In this document: piece after piece, positions 54,328 to 63,932 of the stretch
Position numbering within the stretch: the stretch's first letter is position 1
Layout: every line of letters starts with the position of its first letter
From: Halorussus pelagicus
GTDB taxonomy: Archaea; Halobacteriota; Halobacteria; Halobacteriales; Haladaptataceae
Assembly: GCF_004087835.1 (NCBI RefSeq)
Contig: NZ_CP035120.1
Location: 239,358 to 303,357 of the forward strand
Direction of reading: 5' to 3'
DNA: 64,000 bases
The notes under the pieces: generated by a model
The model's input: only the letters and a program-made list of their open reading frames with translations
Told to the model about the DNA's origin: nothing
The model's database searches: none
Made by a program: the position numbers and the translations under genes

Positions 54328-55751
54328 TTACCCGAGACTGCCTTCCATTTCGAGTTCGATGAGTCGATTGAGTTCGACGGCGTACTCGATGGGTAGCTCC
54401 TCGGTAATCGGCTCGATAAACCCGGAGACGATCATCTGCTTGGCGTCGTCGTCGTCCAAGCCACGGCTTTGGAGGTAGAACACGTCCTCGTCGCCGATTT
54501 TCCCGACCGTCGCCTCGTGGGCCACGTCCACTTTCGACTCGTCGATCTCCATGTACGGCATCGTGTCCGACGTTGACTCGTTGTCGAACATCAGCGCGTC
54601 ACACTCCACCGATGTGGAGGAGTGTTCCGCGCCCTCCGAGATGTGGACGAGACCGCGGTAGTTGGTGCGGCCACCGTCCTTGCTGATGGATTTGGACTCG
54701 ATGGTGGACTTGGTGTGGGGCGCGTTGTGGTAGACTTTCGCGCCGGTGTCGATGTTCTGGCCCTCGCCAGCGAACGCGATGGTGATGTTGTTCGCCGACG
54801 CGTTGCGGCCCTTCAGGATGGTGCAGGGGTAGAGCATCGTCGCTTTCGACCCCATGCTTCCGGACACCCACTCCATCCGGCCGCCCTTCTCGACGATGGC
54901 GCGCTTGGTGTTGAGGTTGAAGGTGTTTTTCGACCAGTTCTGGACGGTCGAATACTGAACGTGGGCGTCCTCGCCGACGAAGACTTCCACGCCGCCCGAG
55001 TGGAGGTTGTGGCTCCCGTACTTGGGTGCCGAACAGCCCTCGATGTAGTGGACTTCCGAGCCTTCCTCGGCGATGATGAGGGTGTGCTCGAACTGGCCCA
55101 TCCCTTCCGAATTCATCCGGAAGTACGCCTGCACGGGCATTTCGACGGTCACGTCTTCGGGGACGTAGACGAAGCTTCCGCCCGACCAGACGGCGCCGTG
55201 AAGCGCGGCGAACTTGTTGTCGCTCGGGGGACACAGGAGGTCATGAAGTGTTCTTTGACGAGGTCTTCGTGCTCTCGCACGGCCTCGTCCATGTTGCAGA
55301 ACACGACGCCCTTCTCTTCCCACTGCTCCTGCATGTTCTGGTAGACGACTTCGGACTCGTACTGGGCGCCGACGCCCGACAGCGCCTTGCGCTCGGCTTC
55401 CGGAATGCCCAGTTTCTCGAAAGTGTCCTGAATGTCTTCCGGCAGGTCGTCCCAGCTATCCGCGCCCTCGCGTTTGTCCACGTCCGGCCGGATGTACGGC
55501 ACGATTTCCTCTACGTCCAACTCGGTCAGGTCCGGCTGGCCGGGCCAGTCCGTCGGCATCGGCATCTCGTTCCAATGCTCGAGTGCCCGGAGCCGTCGCT
55601 CCAACATCCAGTCCGGTTCGCCCTTGTCCTCGCTGATGAGCCGAACCACTTCTTCGGTCAGCCCCTTGTCGGATTTGAGTGCCGCGCTCTCGTCTTTCTT
55701 GAACGCGAAACGTTCCTCCGTGTTGGTTTCCTGAAGCTCGTCACTACTCAT
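54328..55751 (-). pseudogene. sufB: SufB Fe-S assembly protein, interrupted by a one-base frameshift
   Basis: Two overlapping frames together encode SufB. The first (ATG 55751) begins MSSDELQETNTEERFAFKKD and runs through KEHFMTSCVP; the second resumes at PPSDNKFAALHGAVWSGGSF and runs to the normal end. The break is at a run of five G (55226-55230); six would restore one frame of 474 residues, about the usual SufB length. SufB is part of the SufBCD scaffold that builds Fe-S clusters. No sufC or sufD lies beside it. It may be a sequencing slip, a pseudogene or a programmed shift. Confidence 0.85.
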
Positions 55752-55852
55752 GTACTCCAACTCGGTACCGAAGCCCCTTAACCTCGGGGTCGATACGGCT
55801 CTCGAAGAAACTGAAAATGGTTACGAGAGGGTCGAAAAGTCACCCGTCGTCG

Positions 55853-56155
55853 TTACGCTTCCGATGCGTCGGTGTCCGTCTCGCTGACGGTGTCCGTCTC
55901 TCGGACTTCCTTCGGGTCGGCGACGCCGTCGGTTCCGCTCGTCGGGTTGACTTCGCTCTGTGCTTCCTGAAGCTCTTCTTCGATCTCTTGACGCCCTTTC
56001 TTGAACTCGCCCATGGCCTCGCCCGTCGAACGCGCGAGTTTGGGAATCTTGTTCGCGCCGAACAGCAGGACGGCGATGAGGAGGATGACCATCATCTCCA
56101 TTCCGCCCGGAATCGGCCCGAATAGTGGAATCATCTCTACCATCTCTACCTGCAT
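55853..56155 (-). CDS. tatA: Twin-arginine translocase subunit TatA
   Basis: 100 residues from the ATG at 56155. One N-terminal membrane helix (GGMEMMVILLIAVLLFGANK) then the amphipathic helix KIPKLARSTGEAMGEFKKG and an acidic tail. It would build the pore for folded Tat substrates such as the signal-carrying proteins at 18359 and 20976. Haloarchaea depend heavily on Tat. No tatC is in the window. Confidence 0.92.
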   Translation of the reverse strand: MQVEMVEMIPLFGPIPGGMEMMVILLIAVLLFGANKIPKLARSTGEAMGEFKKGRQEIEEELQEAQSEVNPTSGTDGVADPKEVRETDTVSETDTDASEA

Positions 56156-56226
56156 CGATTGGCCCCTCACTTGTAGGCTTTTCCCCCGAGGTTTTCCCTT
56201 CAGCACCCAAACTGGAACGCAGAGCC

Positions 56227-56670
56227 GTGACCGACTCCCCCGACTCTTCGATTCTCGCTGACAGCGCCCGCCGATTCCTCCTCAATTCCCACCGGGAAAC
56301 CGTCGAGAGCGTTCTCGATTGCGCCGACGCGGTCGCCGAAACGTGGGATGCCGAGACCACCGGCGACCCCGGCGCGGTCGCCGACCCGCTTCGTGCGGCG
56401 CTCGACGCCGCGGGCGTGTGGCCGCGCCTACCCGACCTGCTCGTCGGTGCCGTGCGCGCGACCGGGCGCTCGCTGTCGGCGTCGCCCGTCGCGGCCCCGC
56501 CGTACGTGACGGCGACGAGTCGCGGGCCGGTGCTTCGGGCCTCGCTTTCGGACGGCCGACTGGTCGTTCTGCTCCGCGTTTTCGAAATCGAGCGCACGAG
56601 TGCGGACCGCTCGCAGTACGCGCGCGGCCCGGAGACGCCCGAGCAAGCAGTTCACGTCGAGTTCGTCTGA
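56227..56670 (+). CDS. Uncharacterised haloarchaeal protein
   Basis: 147 residues, GTG start. SSILADSARRFLLNSHRETV, then VLDCADAVAETWD and a C-terminal beta-rich half ending VFEIERTSADRSQYARGPET. No domain recognised. It is divergent from tatA across 71 bases. It may be soluble and acidic; function unknown. Confidence 0.6.
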   Translation: MTDSPDSSILADSARRFLLNSHRETVESVLDCADAVAETWDAETTGDPGAVADPLRAALDAAGVWPRLPDLLVGAVRATGRSLSASPVAAPPYVTATSRGPVLRASLSDGRLVVLLRVFEIERTSADRSQYARGPETPEQAVHVEFV

Positions 56671-56748
56671 GGCGTTTCGGCCACAGCGCGAACGACGACC
56701 CTCCTGCCGGGGAGACGACTTATCTCTCAGCAGGTCCAATACGGTTCC

Positions 56749-57510
56749 ATGGAGACCACCACCGTAGACTCCGGACCGGCGCGGTCGTCCTCGAAGCCTC
56801 GCTCGCTGGTCGTCGCGGCGGCGCTCGGCGTCGGTGGCTACGTCTTCGCGGCCGTCATCGTCGCCGTGGCCACGCTCGCGGTGATGTTCGCGGGCGTACC
56901 GCTGATGGACCGCCCCGCGCTCCTGCTCGGTCTCTCGGTCGTGATGGGGCAGGGCGTCGCGTTCGGCACCTTCGCGCTCGGCTATTTGGCGTCCACCGAC
57001 CGCGGTTTCGACTTCGTGAAAGTCCGGATTCCGACGCTCCGAGACGTGGGGTGGTCTGTCCTCGGGACGCTGGGCCTGTTCGCAGGTCTCATTGTCGTCT
57101 CGACGATTTTCACGCTACTAGGCGTGCAGTCGGCGTCGAACGCGGTCACGGAGTTCGGCGAACAGGACCCCCGAGTCTTCCTCCTGTTGGTTCCCCTCTC
57201 GTTTCTGTTTATCGGGCCGGGAGAGGAACTGCTCTACCGCGGCGTCGTACAGGGGCGACTCCGGGAGGCGTTCGGGCCGTGGGTCGCCATCGCCGCGGCG
57301 AGCGTCGTCTTCGCGGCGGTTCACGTCTTCTCGTTGCAAGGGGCGGGAAAACTCGCGTACATCGCCATTCTGCTAGTCCTCTCGCCGATTCTGGGTCTCG
57401 CCTACGAGCGGACCGGAAACATCGTCGTCCCGTCGCTGATTCATGGGGCGTTCAACGCCGTCCAGTTCTACCTCGCGTATCTGGGGGCGACTGGCGGACT
57501 GCCCCAGTGA
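56749..57510 (+). CDS. CPBP-family intramembrane metalloprotease
   Basis: 253 residues with about seven helices. The active-site motifs are EELLYRGVVQGRL (about 165-177), the following AAVHVFS and the late LIHGAFNAVQF. These enzymes cleave prenylated or membrane-bound proteins or process peptides. ATG at 56749; a TTATCTCT box lies about 30 bases upstream. Substrate unknown. Confidence 0.9.
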   Translation: METTTVDSGPARSSSKPRSLVVAAALGVGGYVFAAVIVAVATLAVMFAGVPLMDRPALLLGLSVVMGQGVAFGTFALGYLASTDRGFDFVKVRIPTLRDVGWSVLGTLGLFAGLIVVSTIFTLLGVQSASNAVTEFGEQDPRVFLLLVPLSFLFIGPGEELLYRGVVQGRLREAFGPWVAIAAASVVFAAVHVFSLQGAGKLAYIAILLVLSPILGLAYERTGNIVVPSLIHGAFNAVQFYLAYLGATGGLPQ

Positions 57511-57804
57511 CTAGCCCGATTTACCGCTCCAGCGCACCACTCGGAAGCGGTCGTACCCGCCGTAGGCGAGTTCGAGCGCGCCCATCCACCAGTTCCACTT
57601 CTCGGGGAGCGTGAGGTCTTCCGGTGCGTCCTGAAGGTTCTCGACGGCGACCGCTGCGGTCAACTCCCTGTCCATGTGGAACCGGAACTGCCCTGAGTCC
57701 GCCAAGTCCCGCGCCTGTCGGGCGACGACCCGTCTAGTCCCGGCGTCGCCGCCGAACTCCTCGCCGAGTCGTTCCTCGAAGCGCTGACCAATTCCCGTTT
57801 CCAT
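57511..57804 (-). CDS. Uncharacterised small protein
   Basis: 97 residues from METGIGQRFEERLGEEFGGD. A charged N-terminal half and an aromatic stretch LPEKWNWWMGALELAYGGYD near the end. It has no membrane helix. Its stop touches that of the CPBP gene on the other strand. I do not recognise the family. Confidence 0.55.
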   Translation of the reverse strand: METGIGQRFEERLGEEFGGDAGTRRVVARQARDLADSGQFRFHMDRELTAAVAVENLQDAPEDLTLPEKWNWWMGALELAYGGYDRFRVVRWSGKSG

Positions 57805-57859
57805 TATCAAACTCTCTCGCCACACTCGTTCGGTGCCGCTCGCGTGGACGTACGGCCGC

Positions 57860-58825
57860 TCAGTTGTAAAGTCCGATGGCCTTGATCTGCTCTTGATACC
57901 GATTTCGGATGGTGACCTCGGTCACTTGGGCCACGTCGGCCACCTCGCGCTGGGTCTTCTTCTCGTTGCAGAGCAGCGACGCCGCGTAGATGGCGGCGGC
58001 CGCGTATCCTGTGGGCGACTTGCCCGAGAGAAGCCCTTTCTCGGCGGTCACGTCGATAATCTCGTTGGCCTTGCTCTCGACTTCCTCTGTCAGGTCGAGT
58101 TCCGAGCAGAATCGCGGGACGTACTTTTTGGGGTCTACCGGCTCCATCCCGAGCGCGAGTTCCTGCGAGATGTAGCGATACGTCCGTCCGATTTCCTTGC
58201 GCTCGACCCGCGACACCTCCGAGACCTCTTCGAGGCTTCGCGGGATGCCCTCCTTCCGACAGGCGGCGTAGAGCGCGCTGGTGGCGACGCCCTCGATGGA
58301 GCGGCCCCGAATCAGGTCTTCCTTGAGCGCGCGCCGGTAGATAACCGACGACACTTCCTGTACGGAGCGGGGCACACCGAGCGCCGACGACATCCGGTTG
58401 AGTTCGCTCAGGGCGAACTGGAGGTTGCGCTCGCCAGCGTCCTTGGTCCGGATGCGCTCTTGCCACTTGCGCAGGCGGTGCATCTGACTGCGTTTCTCCG
58501 AGGAGAGCGACCGGCCGTAGGCGTCTTTGTTCTTCCAGTCGATGGTCGTCGTCAGGCCCTTGTCGTGCATCGTGTTCGTCGTGGGCGCGCCGACGCGACT
58601 CTTGTTCTGGCGCTCCTGGTGGTTGAACGCGCGCCATTCCGGGCCGCGGTCCACGTTGCGCTCCTCCACGACGAGTCCGCAGTCCTCGCAGACTAACTCG
58701 CTTCCGCCAGCGTCCGCAATCAGGTTTCCGGCCTCGCATTCCGGACACGTCTGCGTCTCTTCTGACTCCTCCTGCTCGGTCTCGACCCCTTGCTCACGCT
58801 CGCGCTGGCGGATTGGCCCGGTCAT
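57860..58825 (-). CDS. tfb: Transcription initiation factor TFB
   Basis: 321 residues. N-terminal zinc ribbon (CPECEAG, then [12 protein letters not shown], about 27-55). The B-finger/linker continues through [20 protein letters not shown]. Two cyclin-like repeats follow (about 115-210 and 215-310). It recruits RNA polymerase to TATA-bound TBP and reads the BRE. Haloarchaea carry several TFB genes; which this is cannot be told. The end [20 protein letters not shown] is standard. Confidence 0.95.
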   Translation of the reverse strand: MTGPIRQREREQGVETEQEESEETQTCPECEAGNLIADAGGSELVCEDCGLVVEERNVDRGPEWRAFNHQERQNKSRVGAPTTNTMHDKGLTTTIDWKNKDAYGRSLSSEKRSQMHRLRKWQERIRTKDAGERNLQFALSELNRMSSALGVPRSVQEVSSVIYRRALKEDLIRGRSIEGVATSALYAACRKEGIPRSLEEVSEVSRVERKEIGRTYRYISQELALGMEPVDPKKYVPRFCSELDLTEEVESKANEIIDVTAEKGLLSGKSPTGYAAAAIYAASLLCNEKKTQREVADVAQVTEVTIRNRYQEQIKAIGLYN

Positions 58826-58910
58826 GAGTCTGTTAGTAAGGTAGTGCCATAGATAAACCCTACGCGCGCTCGGCAGGGCGTTTTATTAGTCCGTCGTGTC
58901 TGTGTCCGAT

Positions 58911-59198
58911 ATGGCATCTTCCCACCCGACAGTGTTCACCGTGGACGAGTACGACGCGCTGGAGTTCGACGCGGTTCTCGTGCGCGAACGCACCGTGGTC
59001 TGTCTCGACGGCGACGAGACGGCCCGCGTCGTCCCGCTCGGCAAACTCAACCACGTTGACGCCGACCCCGAGACGATGCTGGTCGAGCGCGAACTCCCCG
59101 AAAGCTTCTACGGCGGCGGCCAGTACGGCTTCGTCCGCGTCGAGGAGTACCCCGAACTCGAACAGCACCTCGAACAACTGGACGCCGAGGAATACTGA
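58911..59198 (+). CDS. Small uncharacterised acidic protein
   Basis: 95 residues from MASSHPTVFTVDEYDALEFD. Alternating beta-strand-like stretches (VLVRERTVVCLDGDETARVV) and an acidic end. A TTTTATTAG box lies about 28 bases before the ATG at 58911, so a leaderless start is likely. No domain recognised. Confidence 0.6.
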   Translation: MASSHPTVFTVDEYDALEFDAVLVRERTVVCLDGDETARVVPLGKLNHVDADPETMLVERELPESFYGGGQYGFVRVEEYPELEQHLEQLDAEEY

Positions 59199-59229
59199 GC
59201 CTCGTCGCCTCCCGAGGCGACGCGACGGT

Positions 59230-60279
59230 TCAGAACCGTACCAGCGGTTTGATAACGCCGTCTTCTTTCGACGCCATCAACTCGAAGGCCTCCTCGATGT
59301 TCTCGAAGTCGAACTCGTGAGTCGTCATCTTCGTCGGGTCCACACGCCCGGCCTCGATGAGTCGAAGCAGTCGGCCGAGTCTGACGCTCCCGCCCGGACA
59401 GAGGTCGGTCACGATGTCCTTCTCGGCCATCCCGACGCCCCACGCCTCGCGCGGGATGTCCACGGTCCCGCCCTCGCCGTAGTAGCCGACGTTCGAGACA
59501 GTGCCGCCGGGCTTGGTGACCGCCACGCAGTCGGCCAGCGTCTCCTCGCTCCCGAGCGCCTCGATTGCGGCGTCTACCCCTTCGCCGTCGGTCAGTTCGT
59601 GAATTCGCTCGACCGGGTCTACCGCCTCGAAATCGACTATTTCATCCGCGCCGTACTCGCGGGCCAACTCCTGTCGTTCGGGGACACTCTCGACGGCAAT
59701 GACCCGTCCTGCACCTTGCAGTCGCGCGCCTTTCGTCGCCATTAGACCGACCGGTCCCTGCGCGAAGACCGCCACCGTCCCGCCCATCGGGATTGCGGCG
59801 TTCTCGGCTCCCGCAAAGCCGGTACTCAGCATGTCGCAGACGTAGACGGCCTCCTCGTCTGTCACGCCGTCGGGAATGTGGGCCAGATTCGCGTCGGCCT
59901 CGTTGACGTGGGCGTACTCGGCAAACACGCCGTCTTTCTCGTTTGCAAACTTCCAGCCGCCGAGTTGCCCGCCGGACTGGGACGGGTGGCCGTCTTGGGC
60001 GGCCGCCGACCCCCACTCGGGCGTGATAGCTCCCACGACAGCGCGGTCGCCCTCGCTGAATCGCTCGACTTCCGACCCCACTTCGTCTACGACGCCCACG
60101 GCCTCGTGGCCGAGCGTCAGGTTCTCTCGCTCACCGATAGCTCCGTGGACGGTGTGAACGTCGGAGGTACAGATGAGCGCGACCGTCGGCTTCAAGATGG
60201 CGTCGTTCGGTCCCGGTTGTGGTCTCTCCTTCTCGGTCATCCGCGTCTCGCCGACGCCGTTCATGACGAATGCCTGCAT
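59230..60279 (-). CDS. Zinc alcohol dehydrogenase (secondary-ADH-like)
   Basis: 349 residues. Catalytic zinc set Cys37 (ALICTSDVHTVHG), His58-Glu59 (GHEAVG) and Asp in VCDMLSTGF, as in secondary alcohol dehydrogenases. The cofactor loop is AQGPVGLMATKGA and strand VIAVES lacks an acidic NAD-selective residue, so NADP is possible. The structural-zinc cysteine loop is absent. It oxidises alcohols or reduces ketones in a TDH/secondary-ADH manner. Not a copy of the dehydrogenase at 3340-4401. Confidence 0.9.
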   Translation of the reverse strand: MQAFVMNGVGETRMTEKERPQPGPNDAILKPTVALICTSDVHTVHGAIGERENLTLGHEAVGVVDEVGSEVERFSEGDRAVVGAITPEWGSAAAQDGHPSQSGGQLGGWKFANEKDGVFAEYAHVNEADANLAHIPDGVTDEEAVYVCDMLSTGFAGAENAAIPMGGTVAVFAQGPVGLMATKGARLQGAGRVIAVESVPERQELAREYGADEIVDFEAVDPVERIHELTDGEGVDAAIEALGSEETLADCVAVTKPGGTVSNVGYYGEGGTVDIPREAWGVGMAEKDIVTDLCPGGSVRLGRLLRLIEAGRVDPTKMTTHEFDFENIEEAFELMASKEDGVIKPLVRF

Positions 60280-60383
60280 TGTTCTCCCAGCTAACTGATG
60301 ACCTCATCGTACTTCAATCCCGGCAGAGCGCCGCCCCGTAATCTCGACTCGAACGTCGTCGGGCAGATTCGACCCGCCGTTCC

Positions 60384-61046
60384 TCACGCCGGTCCGACGA
60401 CTGTTGCGACCAGCTTCGACTCGATTCGCTGGAGGTGTTCGCTCACGGTGGCGGTTGCGAGGTCCAGCGACTCGGCGAGGTTCTGCTGGGTCGTTTCTCG
60501 GGGCACCTCGTAGTACCCCTCTCGGACGGCCAACTCGAAGAGTTCGAGCTGTCGCTCGGTCAGCATCTGGGAGAGTTGACCCGTGTCCGGTTCGTACTCG
60601 CCCGTCCGTTCGAGGTCTAACTCCACTCCCGAGGGGAGGTCGCCCGCCGCGTGCTGGATGGCTCTGCTCGTTCCGATGACCGTCACCCGCAATCCTCGGG
60701 CGTCGTCTCCGTAGAACCGCATCGGCCAGTCGAGGACGATTTCGTGCTCGTGGAGGACCGCGAGAAGGTCCTCGACCAGTCCGGCGGTCCGACACTGGAC
60801 GTAAGCGACGCCGCTGGTCCCGTCCCCGGTGACGTCGTGTTCGAGTGCCGCCGACGACTCGGCCAACAGCGCCCGCGCCCGGTCAACGTCGCCGCTGAGT
60901 TCGAGCAGTTCCACGTATTCGCCCTCTCCGACCGGGCTGACGTACCGAATCGCCTCGACGGTGACGGACTCCTCGTGCGCGAAGATTTCGCCTACCGGAT
61001 GCACTCGTTCGCCGGTCCACCTCAGGGTGACTGTCGCGTATCTCAT
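60384..61046 (-). CDS. Bacterio-opsin-activator-type HTH-10 regulator
   Basis: 220 residues from MRYATVTLRW. A beta-rich N-terminal sensor (about 1-150) and a C-terminal HTH-10 domain (LTERQLELFELAVREGYYEV, then QNLAESLDLATATVSEHLQR). Members regulate by binding near haloarchaeal promoters. The gene lies 144 bases from the divergent P450 gene and may control it. The open frame upstream is arginine/proline-rich and is not used. Confidence 0.88.
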   Translation of the reverse strand: MRYATVTLRWTGERVHPVGEIFAHEESVTVEAIRYVSPVGEGEYVELLELSGDVDRARALLAESSAALEHDVTGDGTSGVAYVQCRTAGLVEDLLAVLHEHEIVLDWPMRFYGDDARGLRVTVIGTSRAIQHAAGDLPSGVELDLERTGEYEPDTGQLSQMLTERQLELFELAVREGYYEVPRETTQQNLAESLDLATATVSEHLQRIESKLVATVVGPA

Positions 61047-61189
61047 CGGGGTAATCGTCGCGGGCGACCCCGGTCGGCCACCGGGGTTTCGCCACTTTCT
61101 GTCGGAGCGTTTCGGCTCGACGTACTTAAACACACCTAGGAAATTCGGATACAGACGTAGGTCGCTGGGACCCCACGTATCAACTAGAC

Positions 61190-62536
61190 ATGAGCAGCGA
61201 CGCCCCACCGACTGCCGACGAGTTGCCGCCGGGTCCCGACGGGCTCCCGGTCGTCGGCAACTACCTTGCGTTCGTCCGCGAACCGTTCGATTTCATGACG
61301 CGAAACGCTCGCCAGTACGGCGATATCGTGGCGTGGGAGGAGATAGACGGGCCGGTCTATCAACTCAACCATCCCGACCATATCGAACAGGTCCTCGTCC
61401 AGAACAACCAGAACTACGTCAAAGGCGACAGCTTCCAGCGCACGCTCTCGCCCATCACCGGTGACGGCATCCTGAACAGCGAGGGTTCCGTCTGGCGACG
61501 CAATCGCCACCTCATCCAACCCGCGTTCCACCCCGAACGCATCGAAGAGTACGCTGGAATGATGACCGACGCTACCGAGGAGTTGCTATCGACGTGGGAC
61601 GACGGCGAGACGCGCCTGTTCCACGAGGACATGATGACCGCGACGCTCCGCATCGTCGCGCGGGCGCTGTTCGGCGTGGACATCGAGGGGTACGTCGAGG
61701 ACATCGGCTCGGCGCTCGAAGAGTTCATGGAGGCCTCCGAGAGCGTGTCGAACTTCGTCCTGCCCGAGGAGGTCCCCACGCCCTCGCGGCTCCGCATCCA
61801 GCGCGCTCGCGAGCGACTCGACGGGGTGGTCTACGACCTCATCGAGAAGCGACGGGCGGACCCGACCGACCGCGACGTTATCTCGATGCTGTTGGACGTG
61901 ACCGACGACGACGACCAGAATCTCTCGACCGAAGAGATACGTGACGAAGTAGTGACGCTCCTGCTGGCGGGCCACGAGACGACCGCGCTCTCGCTGACGT
62001 TCACGGCCTACGCGCTCGCCCGCCACCCCGAAGTCGAGGACCGACTCGTCGCGGAACTCGACGAGGTGCTGGACGGCCAGACGCCGACGATGGCCGACCT
62101 CTCGGAACTGACCTACACCGAGCAGGTGGTCAAAGAGTCGATGCGACTCTATCCGCCGGTCCCCGGCATCGTCCGCGAACCGGTCAAACCCGACATCATC
62201 GACGGCTACGAGATTCCCGCGGGCGCGACGATTCGCATGCACCAGTGGGTCGTCCACCGGGACGACCGCTGGTACGACGACCCGCTGGCGTTCCGACCCG
62301 GCCGCTGGACCGACGACTTCGAGAGTTCGCTCCCGAAACTGGCTTACTTCCCGTTCGCGGCCGGACCGCGCCGCTGTATCGGTGACCGGTTCGCCATGCT
62401 GGAGGCCCGCCTCCTGTTGGCGACCATCTACCAGCAGTATCACCTCGAACTCACTCCCGGCACCGAACTCGACCTGATGGCGACCGTGACCGCCCGCCCG
62501 AAGGACGAGATTCCCATGACCGTCCACGAGCGTTGA
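61190..62536 (+). CDS. Cytochrome P450
   Basis: 448 residues. Proline-rich hinge PPGPDGLPVVGNY; I-helix AGHETTALSLTF (about 260); ExxR in KESMRLYPPVPG; heme-binding FPFAAGPRRCIGDRFA with the thiolate Cys near residue 396. All P450 essentials are present, so it should insert oxygen into an organic substrate. No ferredoxin or reductase gene is adjacent. Substrate unknown. It may belong to the haloarchaeal CYP174-like group; that is recall, not tested. Confidence 0.94.
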   Translation: MSSDAPPTADELPPGPDGLPVVGNYLAFVREPFDFMTRNARQYGDIVAWEEIDGPVYQLNHPDHIEQVLVQNNQNYVKGDSFQRTLSPITGDGILNSEGSVWRRNRHLIQPAFHPERIEEYAGMMTDATEELLSTWDDGETRLFHEDMMTATLRIVARALFGVDIEGYVEDIGSALEEFMEASESVSNFVLPEEVPTPSRLRIQRARERLDGVVYDLIEKRRADPTDRDVISMLLDVTDDDDQNLSTEEIRDEVVTLLLAGHETTALSLTFTAYALARHPEVEDRLVAELDEVLDGQTPTMADLSELTYTEQVVKESMRLYPPVPGIVREPVKPDIIDGYEIPAGATIRMHQWVVHRDDRWYDDPLAFRPGRWTDDFESSLPKLAYFPFAAGPRRCIGDRFAMLEARLLLATIYQQYHLELTPGTELDLMATVTARPKDEIPMTVHER

Positions 62537-62654
62537 GGGCGACCGAGCGAGGCCCCCAACCGAACTCTCACGCTGACAGCGCCCCCTCGATTCTCCGCCA
62601 GATGCGCTCGGCGTCGGGCCGGATGACGGACCGGATGACGGGCCACGAGCCACC

Positions 62655-63932
62655 TCAATCCGTCGCCGCCGGTGCACCGACTTCCGAGTCGCTTCCGGCG
62701 TCGTCGCGCTCGCCCGTCGGTCTGACCGGCGAGACGGCGACCCAGACCAGACTCGCGCCCGCGGTCAGGACAACGGCGCTCGCGGCGAGGAACCGAATCG
62801 GCCCGAGCGCCGCGGCCGCGTACCCGCCGCCGACCTTGGTTGCTCCGGCGACCAGCGAGAAGACCATCGTCGCGCCCGAGAGGACCGTCGCGCGCCCGAC
62901 GTTCTCCACGCGGTCGTTGAGGTACTGGTTCCGGAGCGGTCGGAACACGCTTCGCGCTCCTCGGGTCAGGAAGAGGACCGGGACCACCAGCACCGGCGCG
63001 AACGCGATGGCCGCGTAGGTGGCGCCGAGGAGTGGCACGAGCAGGCCCAAAGCTCCGCGGACGCCGAGGTGTTGTTCTATCCACCCGGCGCTGGCGGCCG
63101 CGACCGCCGAGACCAGTTTGAACCCGGCGTAGAGCAGTCCGAGCGCGGGCACCGAGACCCCCGCGGCGGTCATCGCCGGTTGCTCGAAGGTCCGCGAGAG
63201 TTCGAAGAGCGTGTAGACCAGCGCGGCGAACGCGACGAACCACCGGATTTCGGGCCGTCGGGCTTGCAGGCGGAGCGTTCGGAGCGCGTCGCCGACGGTG
63301 AACGTCTCGTCCGCGACCGCCGCGGCGTCTCCATCGCCCGGAGCGTCGTCGCCTTCGGCGTCCTCGCGCTCGCTGGCCACGGTCGGGAGCGTCGCCAGAA
63401 TCGGAATCCCGAGCGCCGAGAGGAGGGCGTTGGCGAGGAACGGGAGCGACCAATCGACCGCCACGAGCGCGCCCGCGGCGACCGCGGTCGCTCCCGAGGT
63501 CAGCAGGAGCGCGGTGTTGGCGCGACCGCTGACGCGGGCGAACTCGTCGGCCTCGCCGTGGGCGTCCAGTATCTCGTAGAGCCACGCCTTGCCCGTGCCC
63601 GACCGGAACGCCCACCCGAACGCCCAGACGACGTTCAGGCCGACGTAGGCCAGCGGCGAGTCGGCGACGACCCAGAGACCGAGCGTGACCGCCGACAGGA
63701 GGTTTCCGGCCGCGAGGCTGGCCCGGCGACCGATGCGGTCGCCGACGTAGCCCGTCGGAATCTCGGCCACGACCTCCGCGAAGAGGAACGCCGCGCCGGT
63801 CAGCCCGATGACCTCCATCCCGTAGCCTTTGACCTGCGTGAGGTAGACGACGCTCACTGGCAGGTAGAAGCCGTAGGCGTTGGTCATCTTGTAGGCGTAG
63901 TAGCGCCGGACGACGCCTCGGAGGTCTCCCAT
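62655..63932 (-). CDS. Major facilitator superfamily transporter
   Basis: 425 residues, about 12 helices. YVGDRIGRRASLAAGNLLSA is the loop 2-3 signature. A central acidic loop (about 185-205) separates the halves. The start MGDLRGVVRRYYAYKMTNAY fits a drug- or sugar-type exporter subgroup. Substrate unknown. The ATG lies 68 bases from the window end, so its promoter is just inside it. Confidence 0.88.
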   Translation of the reverse strand: MGDLRGVVRRYYAYKMTNAYGFYLPVSVVYLTQVKGYGMEVIGLTGAAFLFAEVVAEIPTGYVGDRIGRRASLAAGNLLSAVTLGLWVVADSPLAYVGLNVVWAFGWAFRSGTGKAWLYEILDAHGEADEFARVSGRANTALLLTSGATAVAAGALVAVDWSLPFLANALLSALGIPILATLPTVASEREDAEGDDAPGDGDAAAVADETFTVGDALRTLRLQARRPEIRWFVAFAALVYTLFELSRTFEQPAMTAAGVSVPALGLLYAGFKLVSAVAAASAGWIEQHLGVRGALGLLVPLLGATYAAIAFAPVLVVPVLFLTRGARSVFRPLRNQYLNDRVENVGRATVLSGATMVFSLVAGATKVGGGYAAAALGPIRFLAASAVVLTAGASLVWVAVSPVRPTGERDDAGSDSEVGAPAATD

